Under the pieces are notes generated by a model. The model was not told the DNA's origin. It did not search any database and was given only the letters and a program-made list of their open reading frames with translations. A stretch of DNA of 64,000 nucleotides from Annona cherimola (lineage: Eukaryota; Streptophyta; Magnoliopsida; Magnoliales; Annonaceae), in NCBI GenBank assembly GCA_030490835.1, contig CM059971.1, forward strand, positions 122,234,564 to 122,298,563. The letters run 5' to 3'. Position numbers and translations under genes: made by a program. Below are positions 47,641 to 60,153 of this stretch, piece by piece (the first letter of the stretch is position 1; each line of letters starts with the position of its first letter).

Positions 47641-49399
47641 CACATCCTATATTAAAATCTAAAGTTTTTTTATATGTGTAAAAATCTAAAGTTTTTTTAT
47701 ATGTGTATATTTTCTGAATTCAAAAGACTAATAATTGCTTAGAATAAAGTATTATTTAATGTATCAAACTATTAATTTTTGAAATATTAAAAAGATTGAC
47801 ACATATTCAGAATTATAAATTTTGATGTATATGAATTAAACAACTTAGTCCTACATTTGTACGAAAAGAATTCACCTATGCGCTTATACAACGGTTCTTA
47901 TTAGCCAGCCTAATAGGATCAGGACTCGTATTTAAAATATTAAATATAATTAACATATTTTACCTATATTTTAAAATTATGTTAATTATTAAAATCGATT
48001 TACAATAAATTAAGTGTAAATTATTGTATTGAGTACATGTATTATACAATTTTAAATTTATATATCTAACTATATAAATAAATATTAATATTTTCACATG
48101 CAAAAGTGAACAATATGATGACTTTATTATCATTTGGCCATTTTCTAATAAATCTTGTAACTTTGATATTTCGTCTATTAGTTCTGAATATTTTCCAAAT
48201 AAATTCTATGAGCTTGCATAATCGAAAATTATACTTACTTTTTTTTAGAGTATGTTTAGATATAATAAAATTTATCAAGCTCAAATTTTTTTTAATCTAA
48301 AGGTGTGTTCGGGAAGTAATAAAACTTCCGAATGAAAAAAATTTTATACGAAAGTTTTAAAATGATATGAATGATAAAGACAAAAACGAGAAGTAGAGAT
48401 AATAAAATTAACATAGATTGATTAGTTGTGTAAAAATGATTGAAAAATATGCTAGTTATATATAAACTATAAAGATGTTGATGAATAATTAAAAAAAAGA
48501 TACTTGTGGATAATGAAATATTTTAATTTAAAGAAACGAACCCCAAAATTTTTAGTTATCCACAATTATCCTTTTTGTTAATTATTTATTCATATATTTT
48601 TATACAATTATCCTATTTTTTAATATTTTTTATACTACTACTAATGTAACTGACCAATAGATTTTAACTTCATTCTTATTACTTATCGTCATTACTTTTG
48701 TCATGTTATATTATTTTTCTATAAATTTAAAACTTTTATACAAAAAATATTTCATTCAAAAGCTTTATTACTATGTTTTTACAAGAAAATATAATTTTAA
48801 AAAATATTATTATTTGTTATAAAATAATTTATTTTAAAATTCTTGAAAATTTAAATTTCCAACTAACTGTGATACATAAAAAATGATGATTTGAATTATT
48901 TTATCAAAATCAACTCAAGTATTTCACATTACAGCCAAAGTAAAAATGCTCTTAATGAATATTTTTTATAATATAATTTTAAATATTTCATTCATATGCC
49001 TGTCAAATTGTAATACATTTTTGCATCCAATGAAAATAACATTATTTAATTATTTAAATATTGTAAAAATATTTTTATAATTTAAATAGATGAATTATGT
49101 TTTCATTAAACAAATACTGAGATTATTAAAATATAAATTATTTTTCACAGGAAAATTATATTTAATTTATTAAAAAATAATTTAAATTTATATATTTTCT
49201 ATAATCAAATATGTATATTTTCAAATACAAAAGTGAATAATATTATAGTTTTATTATTAGTTTGGTCTATTATAAATATATTATTACAAATTTTAAATTT
49301 ATACATTTAACTACATGAGACTGTATTAATAAATAATATAACAATTTTGTTATTGGAGGAATATTTTATAAAGTAGATATTATAAACTTACAGAGCGTT

Positions 49400-49890
49400 T
49401 CTATAAAACTCTATTTCTATGTAACTCCAGTTGTTTTTAAATCTAGATAGTTGATAGAAAATCCGCTTCATTCATTATATTTATCATCATTTACATTATC
49501 ATGAAAACCCTTGCACTTGTTTAGTATTACTGTTTATGGGTTACATCTACAAATATATAAAATCAACGTAATAAAATAATTTAATATTAAATATCACATT
49601 TTAAGTAGTATTTTCAACATCTAAACCATCTAAAATATCATAAATATTTTGATAAATGATTATATAAAATATCGCTATATTTCAATATATATGTGAATGA
49701 ATTTAAGCATTTTTCCTAATTCGCACATGAATGTACCTATTTTTGGGCAAATGTAACCCATGCACGTGTTGGATTTTGATGAAAGTTAGTCTTATGGCTA
49801 AACAAATGATATTAAATAAAATAAATTGATTGAATTTTCCATCAAATATCAAAATCTCAAAAATGAACGAGGTTACATGGAACCAAAGCG
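49400..49890. mobile_element. GTTACATAGAAGT-type foldback element (K3)
   Basis: Left end TTTCTATGTAACTCC and right end GAGGTTACATGGAAC. Inner arms include AGTTGATAGAAAATCCGC and its counterpart GATTGAATTTTCCATC. Same family as K1 and K2. Confidence 0.6.
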
Positions 49891-50247
49891 TGCCCAATTT
49901 ACTGTACTAATCGTCACGTATCATTTGAAATCGTGTATTGTAACTTAGCTTAAATTTTGTAGACTTATGAAATTTATTCCAAACATCCACGAACAATATC
50001 TAACTTGTAGTCACCAAACTTATTGGATATTCATTTTGATATTACGTATATAAAATATAAATAATATTTTAGATATAATATATTAATGTAGCTTTGAGCA
50101 GGCTGGGTTTGGGATAAAAGTGTAATTTGTTTTGAACCTAAACTTACTTACTTAGATACGTAATAACATTAGGTTGGGTATTTTGAGAAAAATTGGGTTG
50201 CATATTTGATATTTGAATTCAAAGGTGAGCTAGCATAGATAATATGA

Positions 50248-50566
50248 GTAATGTTTCAATGCATCAAGGTTCAAAACTCTATTATTGAAAATCTTTTTAT
50301 AAATTTATTAAGTCAAGTGTATTTGATTTATAAACCAAAATTTACCATTTTTAGAGATGTGTATATATTTTTTTTTGATTTTTTTTTTCAAAACAAAGAT
50401 ATTTTTGTCATTTTAAAAATGATCAAAATGTCCTTTTTTTAAAAAATAAAAAATATATTAAAAAATGGTAAATCTTAATATATAAGTTAAACACACTTAG
50501 ATTAATAATTTTACAAAAATATTTTAAAAAGTACGGTTTTGCACCCCAATGTATTGAAACATTACT
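50248..50566. mobile_element. Foldback MITE (F5)
   Basis: Left tip AGTAATGTTTCAATGCATC. The right tip, read inward, is AAGTAATGTTTCAATACATT. The arms then diverge but rejoin in the family core (AAGTGTATTTGATTTATAAA with TTATATATTAAG). Centre near 50415. Confidence 0.75.
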
Positions 50567-51990
50567 TAGGTAGTATAGTCAAAAGAGTTGATCTGCTTGA
50601 CCCAAATTTGTGTGTTACTCAATATATATTAAGTGTGTTCAAGGAATCCACTTAATTCAAATTTGTGTGTTATTCAAATATATATTGGATATGTTTGAGG
50701 AATGATAAAATTTGAAACTAAAAGTCTTTGGTTTAATAGAAAAATATAAGAAAATAATGTGATATAATAAAATAATATAATATAACATGACAATGATGAT
50801 GAGTAAAGAAAATAACTGTATGAAAATTGTGTAAAATTAATTAAAAAGTATAATAATTTTATAGAAAAATGTGAAAAATAATTTTAAAAAAAGTTGTCAT
50901 GGAGAATGACAAGTTTGTAAAAGAAGTTTTCATAAGAATTTTATGGTAAAAAATAAAAAATAAGCTCCGTAAAAATTATTACAAAATTTTAGCACATATT
51001 ATGAGAATATTTTCAATTTATACTCTGCTATAATATAAAAATAACTATATAATTCTTTAGTCATAATAATAAAACATTAACAAAATTTACTACAATAAAT
51101 GTAAAAAATTATCTCTCTCCCTTTCTCATTGACTGACGGCTTCCTATTTCCCTTTTTCTTTCTTTTTTTTTTCCCCAGTTTTTCATGTATTAACAAAATC
51201 TGTGAGCCAAGCCGATTTCTACAGTTGTACTTTAGAAAAATAGGATTTAATGTAAGATTAAACTAAGAACGGATTTGCCCCGAGCTTGCGGGCACGAATG
51301 AAAGACTGTCCAAGGGAGTAATGTGAGATTCAACATCCGACGGCTGTCCGTTCTTTTCGTACAAAACGATTGGTCCATTTCCGCAATTGCAGCTCTGCAT
51401 GGGGGGAAAAAAAAGCGGGGAAAAGTAGCCGACTTACATCTCTGAGATTCCCCTTCGACCATCGTCTTTTTAAATTCTTGTCGCCCTCACCACTACATTA
51501 AACTGGTAGTCCGCAAGTAGAAGCCACCATGAGCATCAGTGCTGGCTGCCGCCCATCACGCGCTAGCAAGCATATAGATTAGATACGTGGCAAAAACAAG
51601 CTAATACTTTTTAAAATAATAATAAATTAAAGGGAGTAAGGTTTTTTAAACTTCTTTTGAATTCTAAATAGGCCCTAAACAATGAAAAATACTCTGGGGT
51701 TGGTGTTTTTTTTCCGAGAGCTTATTTAAGGAAAGTAACAATGTGATGCTTCTCACTAAAGTGTTGATGATAACACACTGCCGAGTATAACAGCTAGGCC
51801 ATAAAGATCCTTACATCCGACATGTTATTTGGTTGAATCTAAACATTAAAAATAGAGTGCAGTAGAAGCAATGACACCTGCACAAGCACATCCCCTGAGA
51901 TGCGAGAGCTTTTATGGCTAAGCTCAGTCACCATCAACAGCTAAATTTCTAGCTTAATTCTCGCTGAGTTTTTTTTTTTTTTTGGCTATA

Positions 51991-52320
51991 TGTAATGTTT
52001 CAATGCATAGGATGCATTGAAATTTTGTTGCACCTAAGTGCAAATTTTTTTTTAATTTTTTTATAAAACTATTGATCTACGCGTATTTAATATATAAATA
52101 AAGTTTTATCATTTTTAGAGATATATATTTTTTATTTTTAAAAATAGGAGATTTTAGTCATTTTTAAATAATTAATGTATCCTTAGTTCAAAATAATATA
52201 TATGCATATTTTCAGAAATAGTAAAACTTAATATATAAGTTAAATATATCTAAATTAACAATTTTATAAAAAAAAATTAAAAAAAGTTTTATACCCAGGT
52301 ATATTAAAATTTTAATGCAC
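51991..52320. mobile_element. Foldback MITE (F6)
   Basis: The left tip TGTAATGTTTCAATGCATAG shares its first 19 bases with F5 almost exactly. It continues TTGCACCTAAGTGCAAATT, another small palindrome. The right tip is less conserved (ACCCAGGTATATTAAAATTT). The family core is present in both arms. Confidence 0.65.
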
Positions 52321-52760
52321 ACAGATGAATTGAAAGTTGAAACAGTGCTCTACAAAATAGTCTTGTTTCGCCCAAAACTGGATCCTATAACAGTTAATGC
52401 CAGGCATGCACTAGAACATCGCAAGAGGTAGCAGTTGCAAGTTTATATTGTCTGCGGACTAAGCACTTTTTTTTTTTTTTTTAAATTTTTTATGGAAGCG
52501 GAGTTAGAAGTCCTGTTTCGCCCAAAATATATCTGGAAAAGACATTTTTCTGGAACCTGCGAAGGAAAGTCGCAATGCAGCCTGATTTTTCGCACCTTCA
52601 CTCACAGTCTCAGTGAGCAGCGAGCGAGCCAGCGAGCGTCTGGATCTCGGCCGAGGACTGAGATAGATCATAGAAGCCGACGCGAGCGCCATTCGCCTTA
52701 TCGTCGCAGCTCAAACCAAACCACGATCCAATTCCAACCGAAGCTTTCAACGGCTAATAG

Positions 52761-55700
52761 ATGGCGGCGAGGATCTGGGCTTGCTGTGCATTCCCGTTCG
52801 CCTTCATCTTCGTTCTTCCTCTTTTCTCCTCGGCCGCCGCCGCCGACGGTATTTTTCTTCCTTCTTTCCCAAACGAAACTAATCTTTCAAGCGTATTCCC
52901 TTTTCCGGTTAGAATCGAAAGAAAAAAAAAGCAACTAGCTAGCCAGTCATTCTCCAAAAATTAAATCCGATTTTAGTATAGTATTGAAAATCAAGTAGGA
53001 TTTTTTTTTTTTTTGAGATTAGTATTTACACAATGTGATAACTCACATTACAATCAAGTATGTGTGGAATTGTAAAACCCTCCACATACGCAGGGGACTG
53101 TGTAAAATCGCCACGCATCACGCTGGTGCTTTTTCGAACCGGCGACCTATACTCATTGTGGCAGCCGGGTTTACGACGACGGCAGTATCGTCGTTGCTAG
53201 GTAGGAATTTTTTTATGGAAGAAAATCAAGTATGATTTTTTTTTTTTTTCCCTGATTGGAAAAATCAAGTAGGATTGAGTGGCTAGTGATCTGTTTTTCT
53301 GTAAATGAGAATGCACGCTGTGGGAAAAAAAACGATTCATGTCCCGTGATGGTGGGTCCCACCAACCCCGGCACTTGCATAGTTGCATTGAGAATATCGG
53401 TGCTAATCCGGCGAGTAAAGGTTTGCCAATAGTGACCTACTTTTTAAGAATTTTATGTCGCCCTTTTTTATGGTTTTATGCTCAAACTTTCTTAATAGAT
53501 TTTGGATAACCTGTTTGGTATCCGGTCGTTTTTGGAATGATGGGTAAAAATGTGAGTTAAGTAGGATAATTTTAAAAATATATACGTATACAATATACAA
53601 TTTTGCTAAATTTAAATTTTGTATGATTTAATCTTTTATTAATTAATAGAAGTTAACATCATTATTAAAATAAAATATAAGTAGATATAATGTAACTTTA
53701 TTAACATAGATTTATCCCATTTAAAATAGCTTTGGTCATTTTTAAAAATATTTTCCTAAAAATAATAATATTTTCTACAAATATTTTTCAAATATTAGGA
53801 AAACAATATTTATACATAACAGTTATATGTATATATGCACTTGCTTCTTATTGATTATTATATTGTTGATATAGTTAATCATAAATAATATACATTTCTT
53901 ATTGATTCTTATATGGTTGATATAATTAATAATAAATAATATGTAATTTTTTTTATTTTTATATTGTTGATATTGTTAATGATAAATAATGTGAGGAATT
54001 TGAAATAAAATGAGAATAAAATTTTAAATACGCTTATAATTTTTAATAAATGAATATCCAGAGTGGGTCCAAATATGGTCAACATCATCTGAACTCTACT
54101 TTTGAATTTGCATCAAAATTTTTGATTCATCTTATGTTAAGTAAAAAAATATAGATTTGTCCCAACATGTTGGGTGTCTCCTGTTTGAAACACAAGAACC
54201 GCATTTTATGACATTGTGCAATAGTTGGTGGAGTTCTCTCCAGTTCTGTGGAGTGTTCATCATTGTGCAATAGTTGTTAGGAAAAATTAAGAATAGCGTA
54301 GATCTTTGTAGAATATTTGTTAGAAAATTATTAAAATGTTTCAGAGTTGGATTTAAATACAATATTGAGATGATTGTAACATTAGAATACCAAAACAAAA
54401 AAAGTAAAAAAATATAGATTTTACTGGTCAAATTAAGTCAAGTGAGATCGAGTGGCAATTTGCTGACGGCGGTGTAGAAAAGAGAGGGTTCAGCCAGGCA
54501 GGGATCAAATGTTCAACGGAGAGTGGACCCTGCTTGTTAGGAAAACCCCGTATGGTGCAAGCCGGAACATCGAGGGCCCTGTGCAAGTGCAGGGTCCCAC
54601 AGTTGAAAGATCAGGAGCCTTGGACAAAAAATCAGCCAGATCGGATGCATAGGTGGACACGAATGAAAGAGCTGCTACATCCCAGCCGCTGATTCAGGGT
54701 AGAGATAATCCATGTAGTTTGTTGCGTGCGATATATAGAGAGAGAGATTTGCGCTGAAATAGGCCCCATGTGATCAAATTATAATCTATTCCACCCATTG
54801 TATTTAGAATATTATATTCTATTACCATATCAATTTTTATCCCAATCGGATATGTGTATGGTCCCCATCTAAAAATGGTACAAATTCAATGTAATAAAAT
54901 AATTTAATGTAAATAACAACTTTAAAATGGTTTTTTCAACATCTAAACTGTCTAAAGTATGATTTATATATGGATAAATGATTGTATGAAGTTTCATTAC
55001 ATTTCTATGTAACCGGGTTATATGAAAGCGGACCTACGACCTATGTAACCCATTCAGAATTTAAGATTTTGATCCTTAATGGAAAATCCAATCCATTCAT
55101 TGTATTTAATATCATTTGTTTATTTAAGAGACCAAGTTTCATCCCAATCAAATATGTTTATAGGCTGCATTTGTTCAAAAATATATATATTCATGTGTAA
55201 ATTATGAAAAACACTTAGATCTATTTACGCATGTATTAGAATATAATAATACTTTATGGAATCATTTATTCACGTAGAAATGACATTTTGGACGGCTTAG
55301 ATGTTGAAAATACTACTTTAAAGTTGATATTTTAGCATTTTTCATAATTTACACATGAATATATATATTTTCGAACAAATGTGACCCATAAACATACTTG
55401 ATTGAGATGAAACTTAATCCCCTAGATAAATAATTGATATTAAATACAATAAATGAATTAGATTTTCCATCAAAGATCAAAGTCTTAGATGTTGAAGGAG
55501 TTATATGGGTTCACTTCTATGTAACCCGGAGCCCTATATATATATATATGCACCAAGATGAGTGCATAGTTTAGCATTTTTGGTTGTATTGCGATTTGCG
55601 AGTTTCTAACATAAGCACTTTGACGGCACATTCATGAAAGTAAAGAAAAGAAGGGCACCGATCTAAGCTCATTGCACCCAAGTGCAAAAATTTATTTTTT

Positions 55701-58700
55701 TAATATTTTTTTGAATTTTTTTTATAAAAGTATTAATCTTAGTTTATTTAATATATATATCAATTTTTATCAATTTTAAATATTTTTAAATATTTTTCGA
55801 ATTTTTAAAATTAAGTGCCAGTTTTGTAATATAATTAGATTAATAATTGTATAAAAAAATTTGAAAAAAATAAAAAATGGGTTAAATACGCCAAGGTGCA
55901 GTGTGACGCTAAGTGCACCCAGGTCCATTGTAAAATACCTTAGAAAGGAAACGCTTTTTTTCTAACAAGTGGGCAGACGTAGCATGCGGCCACGCGCGAC
56001 CACGTTGTGCTGGTGATTTGTTTTCGTGCGGGACAAAATCATTCCATGGATTAGCTTTTAAAAAGAAGGGGAAAAAAGCATGGGTCGACATTACTCGATA
56101 CGCCCTTTTATTTTTTTCTCATTTTGGAGAATGCAGTCAACATTCATCAGAGAAGTCGATTTGCGTGCGGTCGTGCCCCACGGACGTTGTATCTTGTGAC
56201 TTTCTTCTCCTAACTGGTTTAAATTAAAATCCTGAATATTAAAATTCGTGGTTTCTTTTGATATTTTCTTTACAACAGTGCTCTGATATTGGACCTAGTA
56301 AAGATTTTTGAGATGATTTTTTTTTTAAAAATGGCTTGACTCTTGACATATTTTATAGTTGTGTATTCTAATGAAAAAAATAAATAAATGAGAGCTTAGA
56401 ATATGCCTGAAAATTCCTAAGTGTTTTGGTGAACTACAGGTTTACTTCTTAATGGTGATTTTGAGGCAGCTCCATCTAATGGATTCCCAATTGGGGATGA
56501 ACGAGTTTCAGTCCCCGGGTGGAATTCCAATGGATCAGTTGAACTGATTGAATCAGGACAGAAACAAGGAGAGATGGTCATTGTTGTCCCTGAAGGTATG
56601 TGCTGAATTGATGACATAAGTTGCACATCTTGGACTTTTGAAAGTTACTTGTGAGAAAAATTTACCATTGTTTGGTTCTCAATCATGCTTAGTGGTCGTT
56701 GTTCATCATTGGTTCCATGATATATTTCATACTGTCTTGCTGTAAAGTATGCAAGTCAAACACTGTTGATTTACTTACCCTCTCCAAGGGGAGCATTGCT
56801 TGCACGCTAAGCATTTGCTTACCCTCTTACCCTCTCCCATGGGGACATTGCTTAAAAACTATTGATTTGCTTACCCTCCCTTTGATACACCTATAAATTC
56901 ATTGACTAAAAATGTTCAGCTGACTACAGATAATATATCTACATTTTTATATTTTTCATCTGGGAGTCAGTAAGTTAAGTGAATAATTTAGTTTCCAGAG
57001 ATAAGGACCATGTCTCTGCTGGGGTCGGGCGAAAATGTTGAATGTGTTATTCAGCGTGTGTTTGGTTGGAAGTAAAACTTTTGATGAAAAGTTTTTTGAG
57101 TAGAAGTTGTCAAATCAATAGAAAATGATGTGATATAATAGGAGTAATGATGAGGAGTAAAGAGAATAAAGTTAAAATAGATAGGTTAGTTGTATAGGTA
57201 GATGTGTAGAAATGATTGAAAAGTAGGGTAGTTTGTATAGAAAAATGTGAAAAAATAATTAAAAAATAGAGTAGTTATAGAGAGTGAAAAGTTTTAGATT
57301 GAAAAGTTTTAGTTGACACTTTTTTGCCCTAAACAAACACACCCTCAGTTATTAATTTTCTTCACACATTATGACATTTCTTTTTTCTTGTATGTTTTTG
57401 TCTAAGGTTTACATGCTGTGAGGCTGGGGAATGATGCAGAAATAAGTCAAGACAGTAAAGTGGAGAGGGGTGCAATATATTCTATCACCTTTAGTGCTGC
57501 TAGGACATGTGCCCAGTTGGAATCTTTGAATGTATCAGTTCCTCCAGCTTCTCAGACCATTGATCTTCAGACTGTTTACAGTGTGTACAGCTGGGATATG
57601 TACGCTTGGGCTTTCCAGGCGGAATCAGGTGATGCACACATTGTATTCAGGAACCCGGGCATGGAAGAGGATCCTACTTGTGGGCCTATCCTTGACAACA
57701 TTGCTATAAAGAAGCTTTTCAACCTTGACAAGCCCAAAGGTATCAGGATCTTATTGCCTTCCTGCCCTCACTTCCCCGCTTTGCTACCTCTTGGGCCGGA
57801 AGCCCTAAATGTCCTAAATGTCTTTCAACATGATTACATAGTTACATTTTGCTTACAATGCATATATGTAGATTGTGTTCTGTCTTGGACAAACCTTGTG
57901 GTATCTTTTCTTTTAAAATCAATCAATATGTGCTCATATTATTTTTTCTTTTAAAATCAGTCAGTATGTGTTCATATGTGCAAAAATGCAAGGATGCCTG
58001 CTGAATGGGATGACCACCAGTGAGTTGAATGTGTACCACCAAATTTTAAGTTGTCCTCAAATTGTGTAACTTGTGTTTGTATGTTGTAGAATATTTGTTC
58101 ATGAGCTTGCTATTCTCTTCAATTAATGGTCAGGTATGAGTCCTCAACTGATGTCTGCCGACATATGCAAGGATTTGCTTAAGCACAACCATGTAGCATT
58201 CACATGCGGATATCACTGCACTTGTGCTCTGTTACTGATTTCTAGCCAAATGATACAAAATCTATGAATACTCAAAACACCCTATTTATTTTTCATCCTG
58301 AACCTTCAGAACTATTAGTTAGTGGGCTGCAGGGGACAGGCCATGTCCTTGAAAGTTAGTTTTTGAGAATCCCTTTCACTAATATACATCAACGCATGAT
58401 TTGACTAATATAGAGCACCAACACCAATATCCAGCAATGACTCACCATCCATTAGATGTTGTATGGCCTCTGAGATAAGAGGGACTAAACCATTGCTCTA
58501 AAAGTTTTAGGGCTGCTGGAAGACATCAATTTCAATCTATTAAACTTTAGGACCAGCAACAAATTTGCCAAGACTCAACTGCATTTCATGATTTTCCAGA
58601 GAGGAATGCTGCAAAAACTGCCTTGAATTGTTCTGCTTGCACTATTTCTTATTCTAGTGATGCCTATTTCTTTGATTAATGAGAGATAATGAGTCAGAAG

Positions 58701-59574
58701 CATGGCCAAGTAAAGCAGTATCTTTGGTTGAATGTTTTCCTTGTCCCGATTAACAATCCTTGCCAATTGCAGGAGATCCTTGCTTTTCGAGACATACTAC
58801 TTAAGTTTGTTGATATGGAAGGCCTTTCAGTATGGCAATTATTGATTCATCAAATGAAACATAGAACCTGGATTTTCATACTGGTTACTTGCGTGCATTG
58901 TTCATCATCATCATCATCTTTACACAACATGTCATGAATGATTTTCTCATTAACGTGTGTTTGTGTGCCTCAACCTTGTAGATAATGTTGTTGTTAATGG
59001 TGACTTCGAGGAGGGTCCATGGATGTTCAGAAACACTTCACTTGGTGTGTTGCTTCCTACCCACCTTGATGAAGAGACTTCATCCCTGCCTGGTTGGATA
59101 GTTGAATCGAACAGAGCTGTCAGGTACATTGACTCCTACCATTATAATGTCCCACAGGGTAAGCGCGCAGTGGAACTGCTATCTGGAAAGGAAGGCATTA
59201 TCTCTCAGATGGTTGATACCACAAGGGAGAAGCAATATAGCTTAACGTTCTCACTAGGACAAGCTGGAGATATGTGTCAGGAACCCCTGGCAGTTATGGC
59301 CTTTGCCGGGGACCAGGCAAAGAACTTCCACTACACACCTACAGGAAACATGAGCCACCACACTGCCAATCTGACCTTCAAAGCCAGAGCTGAGAAGACA
59401 CGTATTGCTTTCTACAGTGTATATTACAGCACAAGGACTGATGACAGAACCTCTTTCTGCGGACCAGTCATTGATGATGTGAAAGTGTGGGGCACGTCCG
59501 CTGTGGCCATGCTGCAGGGAAAGTTCACCCATGTGCTTCTATGGATTGTTTTGGTTTTGGCCTTGGTCTCATAG
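52761..59574 (+). CDS. DUF642 cell-wall protein, likely GPI-anchored, 4 exons
   Basis: Exons: 52761-52848, 56440-56595, 57407-57739, 58982-59574; all GT-AG, in frame, 389 residues. A signal peptide (MAARIWACCAFPFAFIFVLP...SSAAAAD) ends at the exon 1 boundary. Two DUF642 lobes follow, each opening with NGDFE (LLLNGDFEAAP and VVVNGDFEEGPW) and each with a paired Cys near its end (DPTCGPI, SFCGPVIDD). The tail FTHVLLWIVLVLALVS is a hydrophobic GPI signal. DUF642 proteins are seed-plant wall proteins that bind pectin or cellulose and affect pectin methylesterase activity. The anchored form resembles the Arabidopsis At1g29980/At2g34510 branch. Intron 1 (3.6 kb) and intron 2 carry transposon insertions. 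Confidence 0.95.
53015..53220 (-). mobile_element. tRNA-derived SINE, copy 2, in DUF642 intron 1
   Basis: Read on the minus strand: an A-box-like TCGTAAACCCGG (53176-53165), a B-box-like GGTTCGAAAAAGC (53140-53128), and a tail ACTTGATTGTAATGTGAGTT then TATCACATTGTGTAAATAC. It ends in a run of 14 A (T on plus, 53001-53014). The flanks share GAAAATCAAGTAGGAT (52986-53001) and GAAAATCAAGTATGAT (53221-53236), a target duplication. Head, boxes and tail match copy 1 at 18838. Confidence 0.75.
53237..53258 (-). repeat. Bodiless poly(A) retroposition beside the SINE
   Basis: A run of T (53236-53249) plus CCCTGATTGG separates a second and a third copy of the same target sequence (GAAAATCAAGTATGAT at 53221 and GAAAAATCAAGTAGGAT at 53259). 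On the minus strand this is a stub of about 10 bases plus a poly(A) tail, flanked by duplications. Confidence 0.55.
55002..55530. mobile_element. GTTACATAGAAGT-type foldback element (K1) in DUF642 intron 1
   Basis: The left arm starts TTCTATGTAACCGGGTTATA. The right arm, read inward, starts CCGGGTTACATAGAAGTGAA. The arms pair for about 200 bases through AATCCAATCCATTCATTGTA and ATCATTTGTTTATTT. A partial copy lies directly upstream (54780-54990). Confidence 0.75.
55663..55935. mobile_element. Foldback MITE (F7) in DUF642 intron 1
   Basis: The left tip has TTGCACCCAAGTGCAA. The right tip has AGTGCACCCAGGTCCATTG, with AGGTGCAGTGTGAC just inside. The core TTTAATATATATATCAATTTTTA is present. The right half is shortened compared with F4. 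Confidence 0.6.
57054..57344. mobile_element. Harbinger/Tourist-like MITE (A2) in DUF642 intron 2
   Basis: Ends GCGTGTGTTTGG and AAACAAACACACCC, flanked by TCA on both sides (57051-57053 and 57345-57347). At 291 bp it is collinear with A1 (38901-39276) apart from the extra 85-bp repeat there. Only scattered substitutions separate them by eye. It ends about 60 bp before exon 3. Confidence 0.82.
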
Positions 59575-59788
59575 CTTAACGCATTTTACCTTCATATGCT
59601 GTGCTTTTGAGCATGGATGATTAGTTTCTGATTTCCTACATGTGAGGCCTATGCTGGCGAATGCAATGCTTAGGCATCCTAACCGCTCTAGTCAACAGTT
59701 GTGCTGCCATGCTGGACTTCAAATGAAGAAAAGACCAAACTTTCTGTATACGAGACATCAAAAAATTCGATAGTTTGAACGATCAAGT

Positions 59789-59809
59789 TGTTGGTTCCAT
59801 GTCAACTTC

Positions 59810-59841
<32 letters not shown>

Positions 59842-59853
59842 TTGGTTCCATGT
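59789..59853 (+). repeat. Bodiless poly(A) retroposition with 15-bp target duplication
   Basis: TTGTTGGTTCCATGT occurs at 59789-59803 and again at 59839-59853. Between them are only CAACTTC, a run of 27 A (59811-59837) and one T. This is what target-primed reverse transcription leaves when almost the whole element is lost from the 5' end. It lies about 215 bp after the DUF642 stop, possibly in its 3' UTR. Confidence 0.8.
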
Positions 59854-60153
59854 GTACAAAATCCACCATCAACAAATTTCATTTTGTTATGCAAATTGAT
59901 TTTGGTTTTGTTTCTGGGTAAAGTTGTAGGCTATGCCTGAAGGAGGGACATTGATTTGTTGTTCAATGTTTTACCTGGGTTATCTTTTTCTTTTGATATA
60001 AGCCTACACGTATGGCTTTAAGGCGAGGCGTGGGAAAATTCTTAACCCTCCCCTTCTGTGGTTGTAAAAGATCTTTTGTATTCGTAGTTTATCTGAGCAA
60101 TGTTGTTCTAGTACATGTTTTCGGAGTTTGTGAAAGCATGGTTGGCTGGCCAT

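Larger units (their letters stand above)
46792..52760. other. Intergenic region between PFD6 and the DUF642 gene
   Basis: No gene. The 200 bp after 46792 are GC-richer and likely hold the PFD6 promoter. Beyond that are MITEs A6 and F4, then degenerate copies at about 48301-48548 and 50690-50945, and elements K3, F5 and F6. The zone 52560-52760 is GC-richer with GCGAGC repeats (AGCGAGCGAGCCAGCGAGCG) and is likely the leader and promoter of the DUF642 gene. Confidence 0.5.
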
